Positions 1 through 11,870 of a stretch of 64,000 bases of DNA are shown in pieces. Numbering within the stretch: position 1 is the first letter of the stretch; every line of letters begins with the position of its first letter. The notes under the pieces were generated by a model, which ran no database searches, was not told the DNA's origin, and saw nothing but the letters and a program-made list of their open reading frames with translations. The stretch spans positions 17,440,935 through 17,504,934 of the forward strand of contig NC_064538.1 of NCBI RefSeq assembly GCF_023856365.1. Direction: 5' to 3'. Source of the stretch: Brienomyrus brachyistius (lineage: Eukaryota > Chordata > Actinopteri > Osteoglossiformes > Mormyridae). Made by a program: the position numbers and the translations under genes.

Positions 1-1879
1 TTTTAAAATAATATTTTTTTCGGGCGACTGAGAAAAAAATGCGACGGTGGGTGTGGGGGCGGGGGATTGGGGTGTTAAAGCTCCCCTAAATATGGCTTCT
101 ACAAATTCACGTAAATTAGCAATAAAATGCTCTCTGCATGTTCGAAAACCCCAGGCCACTGTGAATATCACAGGGTTAATACCAGTCCAATTAGTAGACG
201 CTCTTTAGTGTTAAAGTTACAGTTTACGTTTTAATCACACGAGCCCATTACTGTTACCCCATACAAAGCTGCATCACTGCACCAATACGCACATCTAATC
301 TAATGCAGACAGAGTTGCTAAACATGGTGTAGGTGTTTTATAAGTGTTTTTTTTCTACGATATTGACCGAAATGTGTGTGACTGCTGGACAGAGGTCAGT
401 GACCACAGGTATAATTCACAATAACATAGTAACCAGCTTTTCAGCTTCGAAGGGCCTGAAACCTCGTTGTCCGCTTCTTCTGTACAGATGAGCAGCATGC
501 AGACACTCTTGGCTCAAAATTCTGCAAGGTTACAGAAAACTTCGGAAAGTGCTGCGCCGGGCACAAGGTTCCTCCCGGTCAGGGGTATGTGCTTTTCTCA
601 TGATTAGTTGGGTTAAACTGTAAAGTGCTCATCAGTGCATTGAGAGATTAATGGAAGAAAAGATCTGCCAGATCATAGCCAATATTTCACATTTGATATC
701 TTCTAGATGTCGTGGGATGTTGTGGTTTTTCTCTGTATATCCTAGACATCAGACCAGAGCCTGTGGTTAAGTATAGCTGCAGAATCCAGGCACTATTTTC
801 ATGGGCGTGTTGTGTTATTTCTCAAAACATTCAGTATGATGGCTCTCTATAGATAGTAACTGATATTTCTTTTCCCAGACCTGGGACTGGGACTTGGGCA
901 TAACTGATAATAAAATTCTCACATTTTATGGAGCCCAAAATATTATCTCCTGATGTGTTTCTTCATGGCCAACAAATAAACAGACACCAATGGTTAAACT
1001 ATAACATTTTCTCACACTTAAATCAGACATCAAGTCTGTTATAAATAACCTTATAACTTAACCTTAAAGCAACTAAATAACTCTTGCACTGTTAAACTCT
1101 CAAATGAGAGCAAAGATTATCTATTCTACCTAACAAAAACACCTTACAAATCAACTGCATTCACATGGGGGAAAAGAAATTGCTTTCGGTCCTAAAATTT
1201 TAGTGTTCTGTATTATAGCACCTCCAATGTCAACGACTCTTTGGCTAAACATACTAATAATCCCAAGGTAGAAGTGATAAATTATTATAAAGAAACATTG
1301 TTGGTGCTTTGTTGGTTGTTAATTCTCCAATGCTGATACATTCATAGAATCTTAATATGGGCTGATTTTATTAGCCAACCAATGTATCAATGAAACTCTA
1401 CCATGTATCCAGTCACAAGGCAATAACAAAGGACATATCCCCTGATACAACACCCAACATTAACCATTCATTTTCAGTGATTCCGGCCTGGATAAACAGT
1501 TAAAAGATGGATGGATCGATTTTCATTAATAATTGTTTTTCTTAGGTTGGATTTTAAGTGTTTTCCAGTTAACACGTAGTGTAACACCCCAGACAGGTCA
1601 CCACGGGCCTTACCAAGCGTGACACACACTTAGCAGTAAGTCACCTGATGCAGTGATCTAAACATATTCAGACTTGAGTCTGAATGCAAGCTCATAACCA
1701 AGGAGGTGTGACTCAACATCGCTGTCGGCTGGGCCACAGTGCCTCTCACACATTATTAACAGATGTACCTGTTTCTAATTATGCTATTTAAGACGTCTTA
1801 GACCTTAATTTGACTTCATGAACTTCTATCAACCCATCGTTATTGCACATAATTTCTAGCTGTTCATATGCTATAATTT

Positions 1880-2095
1880 TATTGCCTATTTGTAGTTATT
1901 ATTATGTTGTTTTTGTTGTAATTTTCTTCATATTTTACTGTTATTTTGTTCTTATTTATTTTTATCTTTTTAGAGTATGTAGTTTTTTTCTTTGCATTGC
2001 CTCAAGCACGATACAGGAACTAGGGGGATAACCATTTCACTGTGCAGTAGTATAGGGTATGATTTTGCATATGACAAATAAAATTTGAAACTTGT
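1880..2095 (+). repeat. Probable non-LTR retrotransposon 3' tail
   Basis: A T-rich stretch leads into TTTCACTGTGCAGTAGTATA and then GACAAATAAAATTTGAAACTTG. This ending, a CACTGTGC block followed by a GACAATAAAATTTGAA tail, is typical of LINE-related repeats spread through fish genomes. Family not assigned. Confidence 0.4.
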
Positions 2096-3965
2096 AACTA
2101 CCCTAGGATACACCAAAGATGTTTGTTTTTACTGTGTTTAGCTGTATTTGAGAGCCAAAACTTTGTATTTGAACATCGAATTCTTTTAATACTACAAATA
2201 CAATTTTCCTTATGTATGAGTCCAACTGGTGTGTAACCGGTTTGTTTATGACGTATTATGTACTTCTTTGATTACATGACTGTCAAACATCCATGAAACA
2301 GGGAGGAATAAATAGAAAACTTGAATGGACTTATTCACATTCTCCAGTAATTGTCTCCTGGCTCTCGTTTGACCTGGACATACTTGCATACCTTTTGGCA
2401 CGTTCACAATATTTTGAAAGCATATTTTTCACGTGATTAAAACACGTGACAATTTTTCATTCATCCTGCATTCAAGCAACGATAAAATGGTAAAAACATA
2501 AATTTCGGATGGGTTCTGAAACAGATTCAGTGAGTCCTCCCAACTCTTATGAACCAAATTATCCTTCTGGTTACTGTATGTTAGTAGATGGTTAGCAGTC
2601 GTTTCCACCACTGCTGCTGAAGTTGCTTTATCATGATCTTCTTCTAGTATCTCAAGCATGAATAGGACAGGTGTGACCCGTGACGACATTCAGATCGTTC
2701 TTCCTGCTAGAGGCTTAAGACTTACCAAATATCTGGGTAAATAGTTTGCTGTCAGGATCTAGAATAGAGGTAATTCAGTGGTCCCCATGAGGAAACTTGT
2801 CAGTTATCACATACCTGCATGTGCTCAAAACGAGAGACACAAACCAGGTCTGTATACCATGCCCTAGCTGAAAGCTGATTGGTCCCCAGAGCTTTGAGAA
2901 TTGCCTTCTCATTCATCCATTCAAAGTGTATGATAATTTTTATCTTATGTCATGAGCTGCCTAATGCTAAAATTGGCCCCTCTCTATGAAGTATTACCCA
3001 TCACATGCACCCACATTAAATTAAAAAAAAAAATTCTAGAATTGCCCAGACTCAAACACATATATATACCTGAGAGCAAAGCTTAGGATCAGACAGTGGG
3101 TCATCCTGTAGACTCATATTTCCTCCTTAATTGTGTGTCAGTAGTTACATTGTTCGTCCATACGCCCATGTGCATAGAGTTAGGCATCCATTTAGGTTTC
3201 GCACTCATCATTATATTGTTCCAGCTTCTTTTATAGATTAGAAATTCCAAGAACCTAAGTGCCCTAATGCATTTCCTACTTTTTTCACCTTCATGAACTC
3301 TAGAACTCTAGAATCTAAGACGGTAAGTCAAAGAGCACTTGTGTTCGTTTTTTTTTTTGTTTTTCCACCATAACCCGCGGACTAAAGCACACTGCAGGTT
3401 TGATGGCCGGAGGGACGTGCGTGGGCGCAGGTATCCGCAGATGGCTTTGACCGTGTTTTCACTCCCGCGATGAAGGCCACCCACACTTTGGCTCGCTGCC
3501 AGGTTGGCACTCGCGAGCTGCTTGAGCCACGTCCTTGAACAACGTCTATCAACGGCAGCAGCAGGCCCAGTGGGGGCCTCTCACCAAATGAACCCACGTG
3601 GCCCAGGTGCGGAGGTGTTTTTATGACCTGCCTACTTGGTAAACTGATTAAGTTCATGTATGAATGGTGTGTTATTATCTTGCCCAGACTATGACTTGAC
3701 ACTATAGCGATCAATGTTGGACTTTGATGCATATGTAATTAGTCAGGGCTAAGTCAGTGTGTGTTTAACTTCATTATGAATTCCAGGTAATCTGTCTGGA
3801 ATGTTTTTTATCACCATGTTATAACACCCCTCACCCTTATGATGTCTGGGTTCTGAACCTTTTGACCTCATCAATGGCAGGTTATTACAATATTGCCCAA
3901 TAACTCTGCTCAGAAGTTTGTTGGTCTTGAACGTGTTTGCCATCCCTCAAACATACCCAGACACC

Positions 3966-4005
<40 letters not shown>

Positions 4006-4006
4006 A
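3966..4006. repeat. Compound (TC)n(AC)n microsatellite
   Basis: About twelve TC units run directly into nine AC units. Simple sequence repeat, seen directly. Confidence 0.9.
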
Positions 4007-4769
4007 ACATTTTAATTCACTCTCACTTTTATGAAATGTATATTCCATAATTCCACCTCAGCATAAGCCAATTCTATAAGACACGCAAAAAAATACAAGC
4101 CATAAAGTTTGGGTGTTTATTTTTTTCTTCTGAAGGCGTCTTAACCAAACAGGTATTTTCCAGTCTGGTCTATTTTTTATGGTTTACTATCTTTTGCAGG
4201 CACATCCTTCCCAAAATGGCACACAGACCTACACACAAGCCTACGCACATTCACACACAATGCTTCATATTTTGATGATACTGTTCTTTGGGCATGGTGG
4301 TTGTCCCTAGCATAGACTGTTAGCTTAGCCACTGATAGCTGCTGAAACATCACTGAAACACCTACATGATCATCATGTCCCTGCAAATAGTCAGGTGACA
4401 CTAATTTTAAGTCCTTCCCCCACAACAGAAGACAGTGGATCAGCCCCATGAAACAGCCACAGGTGACAAGTATGAAAAGGGCCGTACATCTTCCAGGCAC
4501 CAAGACGTCATTCTTGTTTTTCTAGTATTATTCGAAGGCGCGTGACCTTAAAGTACCTTTTGCTGCTATGCAGCAGAACAGGACTGGCCGTGAATTTCGA
4601 TGGGCAGCAATGACGTCCAACAGCGTTTCTCTTAGATCCCCATGGGCAGAAACCAATCCGAAGGCGTTTTGTACGGGACCCTCCTACCACGTGACTCAGG
4701 GCAGGTCACACCTCAGCAGCTGATCCCACCCTTTCCATTCATAATTATGACAAAATACACAAGGCGGTA

Positions 4770-6484
4770 CAAAAAAATAAACGTTTATTTCAAAGCAGTA
4801 GCTTGATGCAGTTACTGGGAGCAATCAGTCCTATTGACATTACAGGAAGTTTGTGTATAATATTACTTAGGAGTATTTTCACCCAAATACATTTTATTTT
4901 GTTAAGAGGATCCTATTAAAGACTATTGCCATCAAATGTTTAAAAATATACTGTGTATTTCTACAGATCCCTTCACCCATTAGAATCACAATACTCCTAG
5001 CGCAAACAGATTACTTTATGAAAATTAACCAGTTTATTTTTAATTTGCTGTCATATTGTGTATTGTGACATGGAAATGGCTTCTTATGTACCTGAGCCCT
5101 TTCATAAAAATTCCCTTCCAGGAATTCGCAATGTGACTCTTTTTGGTTTACATTTGATTAATAGTTTACTCACATCACAAAGGGCCTTTTGGAAAATTCG
5201 ATCCATAAGTGATAAAGAGATTAACAGTTTACAGCTGCCCAGTACAATGTAGTCTTACCACAACAGAATTAAATAATGCACATTTGGAAAAAAAATGCTT
5301 TTGAAAATGCCGAACCTCCTGAGGCAAAAATGGCTTTGAACATTTTTAAAGTTCTCATTAAATATTCAGTGAGCATTATTGAGATTATATACTTACAGCC
5401 TGTTTACATTCCTGACAAGCACAAGGACCTTAGTAACATGATACAAAATGTGCAGTAAAACACACAATCACATATAAAACACACATCCATGTTTTGCTTT
5501 GGCCACAGAAAGACGAGGCAATATTCTCTGTACATAATGCGTCCTGAAAAAAAAAAAAACACATGCAGTGCAAATAAATAACAATCGCTGTATATTACAT
5601 AGACACCCAATGAATAAAAATAGTTTTCTGAATTCCCAAGAAATAATACTTATTAGTTAAATATGATAAAATACATACTTTAAACAAAATAAATTTCCCT
5701 TAAACACAGTGTCGCCTACATGGACCATAGCGCGTCGTACATCAACGCTGACATGCGATAGTTTTACGAGATTCAAACCAGATTAGCGATGCAGCATTAA
5801 GCACATTACACGAAAGGGCGATGTAGATTTCTACAAAGTTAAAAAAAAAAAATTCTTCCTCATTTAAGCAAAATTGTTTGAAAGTATACATATCTTGGTG
5901 CGCTTGACATTCCACTTGCAAACAGCAAGAAACCAAGACAACAGAGAAAATGTAGTTTGTCTACACAACTTGCTGCGTAAGTCTTGAGTTTCGAGTGGCT
6001 TAACATCCTTTGGAGAAATGGCACTTACTAAATACTAAAGAATTAAATGCAGAGCGTATGCCTTTCTAACATTACCCACTTTTATCACCCCGGAGTAACT
6101 GGGCTCCTTCTTCTTGGAAAGGTACAGGATCCGGTTCGGATTAATCTGCACGAGCACGTTTCAGAACTGGCATCTCGAAGGAGGTGCACGGCAGGAAGCA
6201 GGTCCGACGCCGGGCACCAGGCCCGTGCGGCAAAGAGAGCTGCGGTTACATTAGTCATAATTAAAGGGGAAAACAATCGCCCTGCCCAGCATCGACTCTC
6301 TACAGTCAAAAACGAAGAAAGACACTGTAGCATCCATCTCCACGGAGGCATCGGCCTCCACGGCGTAGTGTGGCACCTGCACATTCAAAGAGATGCCTCG
6401 ATCGAGGCCTCGAAACTGTAGCAATCTATCCCGAGGGAGTCCAGTAGCATGCCGGCTGTCCCCAGCGGGAAGATGGTGCGAAAC
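4770..6484 (-). other. ets2: ETS2 3' untranslated region
   Basis: From the stop codon at 6485 the minus strand runs about 1.7 kb without coding sequence, AT-rich towards its end, to an AATAAA signal at 4789-4784. Long 3' UTRs are usual for ETS2. The end point near 4770 is inferred from the signal position. Open frames inside it on either strand have no recognisable product. Confidence 0.7.
4784..4789 (-). promoter_or_regulatory. ets2: Polyadenylation signal of ETS2 (AATAAA)
   Basis: The plus strand reads TTTATT, so the minus strand carries a canonical AATAAA. It is the first convincing signal in a plausible place for ending the ETS2 transcript. Cleavage would fall around 4755-4775. Confidence 0.6.
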
Positions 6485-6700
6485 TCAGTCCTCGGTGTCA
6501 GGCTGGACACCCAGCATGACGTGCAGCTCCTCCGACGAGTAGCCGAGTAGGTTTTGGAGGTCGCAGACAAAGCGGTAAACGTAGCGCTTGCCCGACGTCT
6601 TGTGGATGATGTTCTTGTCGTAGTAGTAGCGCAGGCCCCGGCTCAGTTTCTCATAGTTCATCTTGGGCTTGTTCTTCCTACGGCCCCAGCGCCGGGCCAC
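6485..6700 (-). CDS. ets2: ETS2 last coding exon, recognition helix and C terminus
   Basis: It begins VARRWG after acceptor CCCCTCAG and carries [18 protein letters not shown], the DNA-recognition helix with its two invariant arginines. It then reads [12 protein letters not shown] and the ETS2-specific end LGVQPDTED followed by a stop. ETS1 ends differently at this point, which settles the paralogue. Confidence 0.97.
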   Translation of the reverse strand: MARRWGRRKNKPKMNYEKLSRGLRYYYDKNIIHKTSGKRYVYRFVCDLQNLLGYSSEELHVMLGVQPDTED

Positions 6701-9700
6701 CTGAGGGGAGAGGCCCAGATATGGAGTCAGACAACAAAACAGCCCCACGTTCTCTACCCGCTCTTGCATTCCAATATCTCATGAATGGCTCTCCACCATG
6801 GCGACCAAACGCATGCAAGGGTATTCTTCCATTTACCTCATCCGGGTCCATAAGCTTGAATTCCCAGTCATCTCCAGTCCATCGGATTATAGACTGGCAT
6901 GTTTTGTCAGTCAGAAGCTCCAGGAGGAATTGCCACAGCTGGATCGGACCACTTCCTGTAGGGGTCGATAAGACACTGGTGAGATGGGCACCCCTGTTAG
7001 GTGATGGGGGAGAAGGGATCCTGGAGGAAAGTGCATGCATGTGGTCTACCTGTGAAGCCCGCCAGCATGGCAGCCGGAATGACAGGGTTGCCCATCTTGA
7101 GCGGCTCATTCCTCTCCTGCACATAGTCCTTGAATGACAGACCCTGGCGTCCCAGGCTTAGCACTCCTGCATTCAGCTCCTCGTCGAAGCTGTCATGGGA
7201 GGGGACCTGCTGAGTGTCAGCCAGAGATGACTGGCTGCTCCAGGAACGTAGCACAAACTTGGTGTCATCCAGGCTCTCCGTGCTCTCCATGGAGGTCTGC
7301 TCGTGGGAGGAGCCTGTGACCCAACAGGAACTTATGATTAATAAATCAGTGCTAACAGTTTAACTTTCTAGGTCTTATCCCAAAGCCTGTTTGAAGTCTA
7401 TTCATTATTAGGGGTCGTAGCAGTGTAGCTGCTGAATATTTTTTTATTGTTCATAATTTGAAATAACTCAGGAGCAGCATGGACTCTTGACCGGCTAATC
7501 AACTGGTACGATCAAACTACAGCAGTAAGTAAACGCCGAGGACAGTGTGCTTTTGACTCCACAGCGACATGCGAAGCCATGGGGTGGGGGGGGGGAGAAA
7601 ACTGCAGGATTTACCGAGACTGGTGGATGAGCTGTTACGGGAGAAGTCCTGCCTGGCCGTGCCATAGCTGACATTCACAGTGTGCAGCTGGGGCTTAGAG
7701 AAGACGGGGAAGCGAGGCTCTGCAGTTGGGAGCGACGGCTTGTCAGTGCTCTCAAAGAGCTCCTGGAGAAGGCTGCGGCCGCTGGGGACTTGCGGAGCCA
7801 GCTGAGCATCCTCCAAGCTGAAGCCTGCAGATACGTTCAACAGCACACTTAGGCCCCGGCAGCCAGGCCCCGACGACTCGCCACACAACATGCTTCACCT
7901 GATCCATCCTCCCAAGGCTTCTGGAAACCGCAACACTTACTGGTGGTGGGGCTGTTCATCCAGCTGGCACCTGATGGCACGGTACCACTGAGGTTCTGGG
8001 CATCTTCCTTTTCCTGACAATCTGCGGGACAAAGGGATCTCATCATCCCTTCTGTGGCATTTAAGGAGCCCTGGCGACCCCAGCAGACGGTGGGCTCACG
8101 GCAGCGAGTACCTTTCATCATCTGCTCCAGGTGCTCCCACAGGATGTCACCGACAAAATCTGGCGCCAGCTCAAGGAAGCGCTCTTTCCCCAGGTCACAG
8201 AGCATCTGCCCGTCCAGGTCGAACTTGGAAAAGTTCACATTCACCAGACTGAACTCACTCACTGCCCACTGAAGCCACTGAATCACGTGGGCCTTCGTCC
8301 AGGACCTAGGATCTGTCAACAGAACGAGGGAGGAAGGACCATCAGTGACAGACAAGAAAGACACACCTACAACAAATTAGGACATCTGGAAAACAAACTA
8401 TCCTTCCTGATTATACAAATAACATTATGCTTTTTCTTTAGACATACATATAACTGCAAGCATATAGAACAAGATGAAAATTATATATTTAAAGATCGGG
8501 AGACGTGAAGTGCAACACACCTTTTGAAAATGTGCTATTTATAACCCTCAGTGAAAATGATATGGTTCTGTACTTAGCTTACAAATTAGAGGGGAAACGG
8601 TCCCCCTTTGAGAGGGCGGACTTAAGAAGGAGTGTGTTATGAGGACCTGCCAGTAAAGAGTAACGTGCGGAGACTCACTGCTCGAAATGCCACAACCGCG
8701 CTGCACTTTGGCGAATCCGCTGAAGCTCTCGTTCAGCGCCTGGCTCATCACAGCCTTGCTGCAGGGCGTCAGGAGGGGCAAGGTACAGGAACCGAGGTCT
8801 GCAGGAAAGGGGGAGACGAGAGCACAAGACACTGGTCAGGGACGGACTTGCGGACGCCCACACCACAGACCTGCTGACCTCACTGGCGGCTGTAAATGTC
8901 TGGGGAGGAAGTGCGATGGCAGACCAAGACTGGCTTGGCAACAGCACTAACAACCAACTGTCCTTCTTCCACAAAGAGGGCTAACCCAAGTTTTACCCCA
9001 AATTGTTTTGGCCATTTCCACATGTGGCCGATTATACGGTCAGCCATACATGACCACAATGACCATTGTAGCCAGCGAAGCTGCGATTCGACCTCCTAGA
9101 TTTTCACTGCTGATAATTAGGCAAACAGAGACCTCACAGAAAAGACCGTCCAGTTGGGTTTACAGCTGGGACTGCCATCCTGAGCCGAGCTTAAATGGCA
9201 GAGCAGTAGACAGTGTATAAGTCTCCTGCAGAACATGTCTCTGTGGCTCCGGCATGCTTTGATATTTCATTTGATAGGATATTATTGAAACAGCTACATT
9301 TCAGAAAAAATAAGCCCGGACTAAACAAGTTCTGGATTTGCTTCTCCTTTTCGTCAAGTACAGATTTTGAATTTATTGTACACTCTTGCATATTGTGTAA
9401 TTCTTCTACTGACATCATCAGTGACTAAGGAAATCCGCAACCATTTGGCAAAACCACAATAGTGACAAGTCTCTGGATAGTTAGATGACAGCCGCGGCAT
9501 TTCACAAATTGATCAACTGTCACTTGCACCAACAGGGGATTTTAGTCACAAGTGTGCAACTTTCATTTTTGCTCCAAGGCTATGAATAGCGATTCACAAT
9601 GGACTATTGAAATTTTGCATTTGTTTTGGTCGCTAGAAGGGGGAGGAGTGTTACCATGTGGGACGAAGTCCAAGCCCGAGGGCACCTCTTGGACAGACTG

Positions 9701-10886
9701 GTCATCATCTGATGGAAAATAATATCCACAGAATAAAGACATGGGGTCTTCAAATGAATCGAAGGCGATCTGACGCTAGAGAGAGAGAGGGAGAGACAGA
9801 AACAAAATACGAAATGATTAAAGGTCTGAGTCAACATGTTCACAGTGAGGTGGAAATTACTGAAATACGGCTATTTTATTGTTTTTTATTGAATATTGGA
9901 CTGAATCTGTAAACTTAAATTTAATAATCGATATGCATGGTTTCTGAAAAGATAAGAGGGAAAAGCAGATAACGAGGGTAATAAAAGTCTGTCGTCATTG
10001 CTCAAACAGCGCCTTTATCGGCCATTAAAAGTTCAGCTCTCATGGTTGCCACGGTCTGCTGGCTGTCTGACACGCGGCCATATATGGGCTTCCTCTTCCG
10101 CAGCCCTCGTGACTCCTCTCCGGGCAGCTGGTTGCGATTCAGCGCCTGGGGTTTACGAGTCTGTGTGGGAGGGTGCCACGTTGGGCTGAAACCAGGCTCT
10201 CTTCAAATTTGATTAGGTAAAACAAAGCTCTTCGCAAATAAGCACTGCCATGTCTTATACTGAAGGGCAAAAAAATTGCCCACCATTTTGTCAGCACACA
10301 ATTCCCCCTGCCAGCAGCTGGGAAACTGCAGTACATGAAACAGAACGGTGTCTGGAACCAAATAACTTTAAAATGAATCGTTTCAATTGGGTGCTTTATT
10401 TGTATCGACCAACGCAAGAAGTCCGTGCAAAGATCGAGTTATATATCCTACCAAAGACGTGCACAATGAATGACCACAATTAAATTTATTTTAAAACTAT
10501 TCAGTCTTCCTGAGCATCTCTTCCAAATGATCCAGAACATCGTCCATTACACTCTGAGCTCCTCAAGGTTTTCGGGTATTTTTCTCTGCTTGTCGAGGGA
10601 CTTTTTATGGTACAAAAACGAGGTTTCAAGGCAATCAGAATACATTTATACATCTTTTGCAACTGTGCTCTTTGAAACGCTAAGTATAATCAACCATTTT
10701 CTTAAGTTAGGCGTCTCAGGAGCCCATGGCCCAACTTCAAGAACAGGTTCCCTCCTTTTAGTACAAGTACACGTATTAAAAACAGTTTGTTGCACAAGAG
10801 AGTGCATCGGAGTGTTAATTCCTTACTTTCAGACTGCTACGATATCCAGACAGGGGGGCCACCTGATCCATGCTGAGGTCGCACAT
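6485..10886 (-). CDS. ets2: ETS2 transcription factor, complete coding region (9 exons, 463 aa)
   Basis: ETS2 is a nuclear activator that binds GGAA core sites and is switched on by Ras/MAPK signalling. Joining exons 10886-10827, 9775-9655, 8798-8679, 8312-8112, 8021-7941, 7824-7615, 7313-7050, 6955-6837 and 6700-6485 gives 1392 bases without a stop, encoding 463 residues (human ETS2 has about 469). The protein shows an N-terminal MDQVAP block (residues 6-11), an LLTPCS MAPK phosphorylation site (Thr about 71), a Pointed domain (about 101-167), a variable transactivation region, and an ETS domain (about 357-440) with LWQFLLELL and [11 protein letters not shown]. The end, LGVQPDTED, is diagnostic of ETS2 rather than ETS1. 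All internal introns have GT/AG borders and consistent phases. The ATG was chosen because it follows a clear acceptor (exon begins 10898) and precedes MDQVAP. It is divergent from ERG. Identity is very secure; the exact N terminus is slightly less so. Confidence 0.96.
6837..6955 (-). CDS. ets2: ETS2 coding exon 8, first half of ETS domain
   Basis: The exon encodes [17 protein letters not shown] and [10 protein letters not shown], the first helix and first strands of the ETS winged-helix DNA-binding domain. The acceptor is CCTACAG and the donor GATGAG|GTAAAT. It is 119 bases long and ends on a codon boundary. Confidence 0.95.
7050..7313 (-). CDS. ets2: ETS2 coding exon 7, acidic region and ETS-flanking helices
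   Basis: The 264-base exon carries [19 protein letters not shown] and [13 protein letters not shown], then [14 protein letters not shown]. The last part matches the autoinhibitory helices N-terminal to the ETS domain in ETS1/ETS2. The acceptor is GTCACAG and the donor ACAG|GTAGAC. It is phase 1 at both ends. Confidence 0.93.
7615..7824 (-). CDS. ets2: ETS2 coding exon 6, transactivation region
   Basis: The 210-base exon encodes a poorly conserved, Ser/Pro-rich stretch including the block [14 protein letters not shown], aligned to SVSVTYCSVSQDF in mammals. The acceptor is TATCTGCAG and the donor CTCG|GTAAAT. It is phase 1 at both ends. A G-rich run (7581-7595) lies in the intron just past the donor. 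Confidence 0.88.
7941..8021 (-). CDS. ets2: ETS2 coding exon 5 (81-base linker exon)
   Basis: A short exon after the Pointed domain reads [13 protein letters not shown] and ends WMNSPTTS. It corresponds to the ENQEKTEDQ...WINS stretch of mammalian ETS2. The acceptor is GTCCCGCAG and the donor ACCA|GTAAGT. It is phase 1 at both ends and 81 bases long, so skipping it would keep the frame. Confidence 0.88.
8112..8312 (-). CDS. ets2: ETS2 coding exon 4, Pointed (PNT/SAM) domain
   Basis: The 201-base exon encodes the Pointed domain, a helical protein-interaction and ERK-docking module. Visible motifs are [28 protein letters not shown] and WEHLEQMMK. It runs from acceptor TTGACAG to donor AAAG|GTACTC and is phase 1 at both ends. 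Confidence 0.95.
8679..8798 (-). CDS. ets2: ETS2 coding exon 3 with the MAPK-site block
   Basis: This exon contains [16 protein letters not shown], the conserved ETS2 block carrying the threonine phosphorylated by ERK. The acceptor is TCCTGCAG and the donor GCA|GTGAGT. It is 120 bases long and phase 1 at both ends. The split codon at its 3' end makes the Asn of the NP motif at the start of the Pointed domain, which fixes the donor position. Confidence 0.93.
9655..9775 (-). CDS. ets2: ETS2 coding exon 2 (residues 21-61)
   Basis: A run of CT repeats ends in the acceptor CTAG at 9776. The exon reads [11 protein letters not shown] and ends [12 protein letters not shown], matching RQPAFDTF and QEVPTGLDS of mammalian ETS2. 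The donor is CATG|GTAACA. Length is 121 bases (phase 0 to phase 1). The intron 3' to it holds nothing I recognise. Confidence 0.93.
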
Positions 10887-10898
10887 TGGAGTATAGCT
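10827..10898 (-). CDS. ets2: ETS2 first coding exon (5' UTR tail plus residues 1-20)
   Basis: On the minus strand a CCTCCTGACAG acceptor is followed by 12 untranslated bases, then ATG at 10886 and [11 protein letters not shown]. The donor is AAA|GTAAGG. The next intron is phase 0. The MDQVAP block and the terminal LK match the start of vertebrate ETS2, whose N terminus is a little longer in mammals. An upstream non-coding exon must exist; I could not place it with confidence. Confidence 0.88.
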
Positions 10899-11754
10899 CT
10901 GTCAGGAGGAACAGAAAACAACGACGTGACCGATAGAACATATTACATAATTTGTTGGTTACGACATATCTAGACACATAAAACTAAGAAATACACGTCC
11001 GTTTTTTTTTGGTGTGGTTAATTCTACGAAATGTTGAGGAGACAGAGAGGATCAGCCACGACAAAAACATCAGCGACCACAACAATACGGGACAGTAGTG
11101 AAAAAATTAATTAGTCTTAATATCAAACAAATGTCTATTCTTAAATATTAAAACTCGAAATTTAAATTTAAGAAGACAAATAAATTTGGTTTATTCTACA
11201 TCCAAGATCGCTACATAGCATAATGCTGTTTCATAATACCCGACATCGGCGGCCAGCAAAAAAAGCGCATAATTTCCCCATTGGTCATAAGTTTAATGTT
11301 TAATAGTAACACGCATGATAGATGGTCCTCGTTCATATTACAACTGTGGGATAATGTCTAAAAAATGCTAAGAAATAGCAAAAAATGTCCGCGCACCCAT
11401 TAACAAGTTAAACCTTTATCATTTGAATCTATCGCGAAAGCGTCGCGCTCCCTGAAGACCTACTGTTTGCAACGCAGCAACGATAAGCACCATTATGTGG
11501 GCATCTTGTTATGTAATTAGATCAATACGTTGACAGAGGCCGGTCTAATGGCTCAATACCTCTTAAGTGATTGCTTACCTGTTGTATTTGGGGACAAATA
11601 TATTTTTTAAAATACGAGAATATCCAGAAAAACGATTTTGTATTCCTCCTGAATATACCCAGGTGGAGTCTTCTGAGATAGCGAATCGAATGATTCAAGT
11701 AGCCGAATTACTAATGGCACTAGTATGCAAGAAGGAAAAAAAATAAAGCAATCC

Positions 11755-11870
11755 ACTCTAATCCGGTTGCGCTAAAGTGCGTGCGTACCGACTGAATGGG
11801 GAAGTACGGCGCGCTTGGCTCTTTTCACAGAGACGAGGCGTGGGAGGGGCCAGTAACATACAAGCGATTA
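11755..11870 (-). promoter_or_regulatory. ets2: Candidate ETS2 promoter / non-coding first exon area
   Basis: About 0.9 kb upstream of the first coding exon is a small CpG-richer island in otherwise AT-rich DNA. On the minus strand it contains a GC-box-like CCCCTCCCACGCC, an ACTTCC and a CCGGAT (both ETS-type cores). This suits a TATA-less promoter, but no donor site clearly defines the first exon. An alternative is the island near 13110-13170, with a CRE-like TGACGCCA. Confidence 0.3.

Larger units (their letters stand above)
1..4760. other. Gene-free flank beyond the ETS2 3' end
   Basis: No exon of a known neighbour is recognisable. The stretch holds a LINE-tail-like repeat (1880-2095), a short piece of a common fish repeat tail (1480-1515), a TC/AC microsatellite (3966-4006), and otherwise AT-rich single-copy-looking DNA. 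The longest minus frame, 2689-2429, is described under findings. Confidence 0.6.

Noticed and set aside
3382..3732. Minus-strand frame of 116 aa
   Set aside because: No recognisable domain; no evidence of exons of the expected ETS2 neighbours such as PSMG1.
6047..6421. Plus-strand frame of 124 aa over the ETS2 3' UTR
   Set aside because: It lies opposite the ETS2 3' UTR, has no recognisable domain and is not flanked by plausible splice sites.
6721..7137. Plus-strand frame of 138 aa
   Set aside because: It is antisense to the ETS2 ETS-domain exons and intervening introns; a shadow of conserved coding sequence.
8131..8508. Plus-strand frame of 125 aa
   Set aside because: Antisense shadow of the ETS2 Pointed-domain exon.
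10470..10973. Plus-strand frame of 167 aa, the longest near ETS2
   Set aside because: It overlaps ETS2 coding exon 1 on the opposite strand; no homology or codon pattern supports it.
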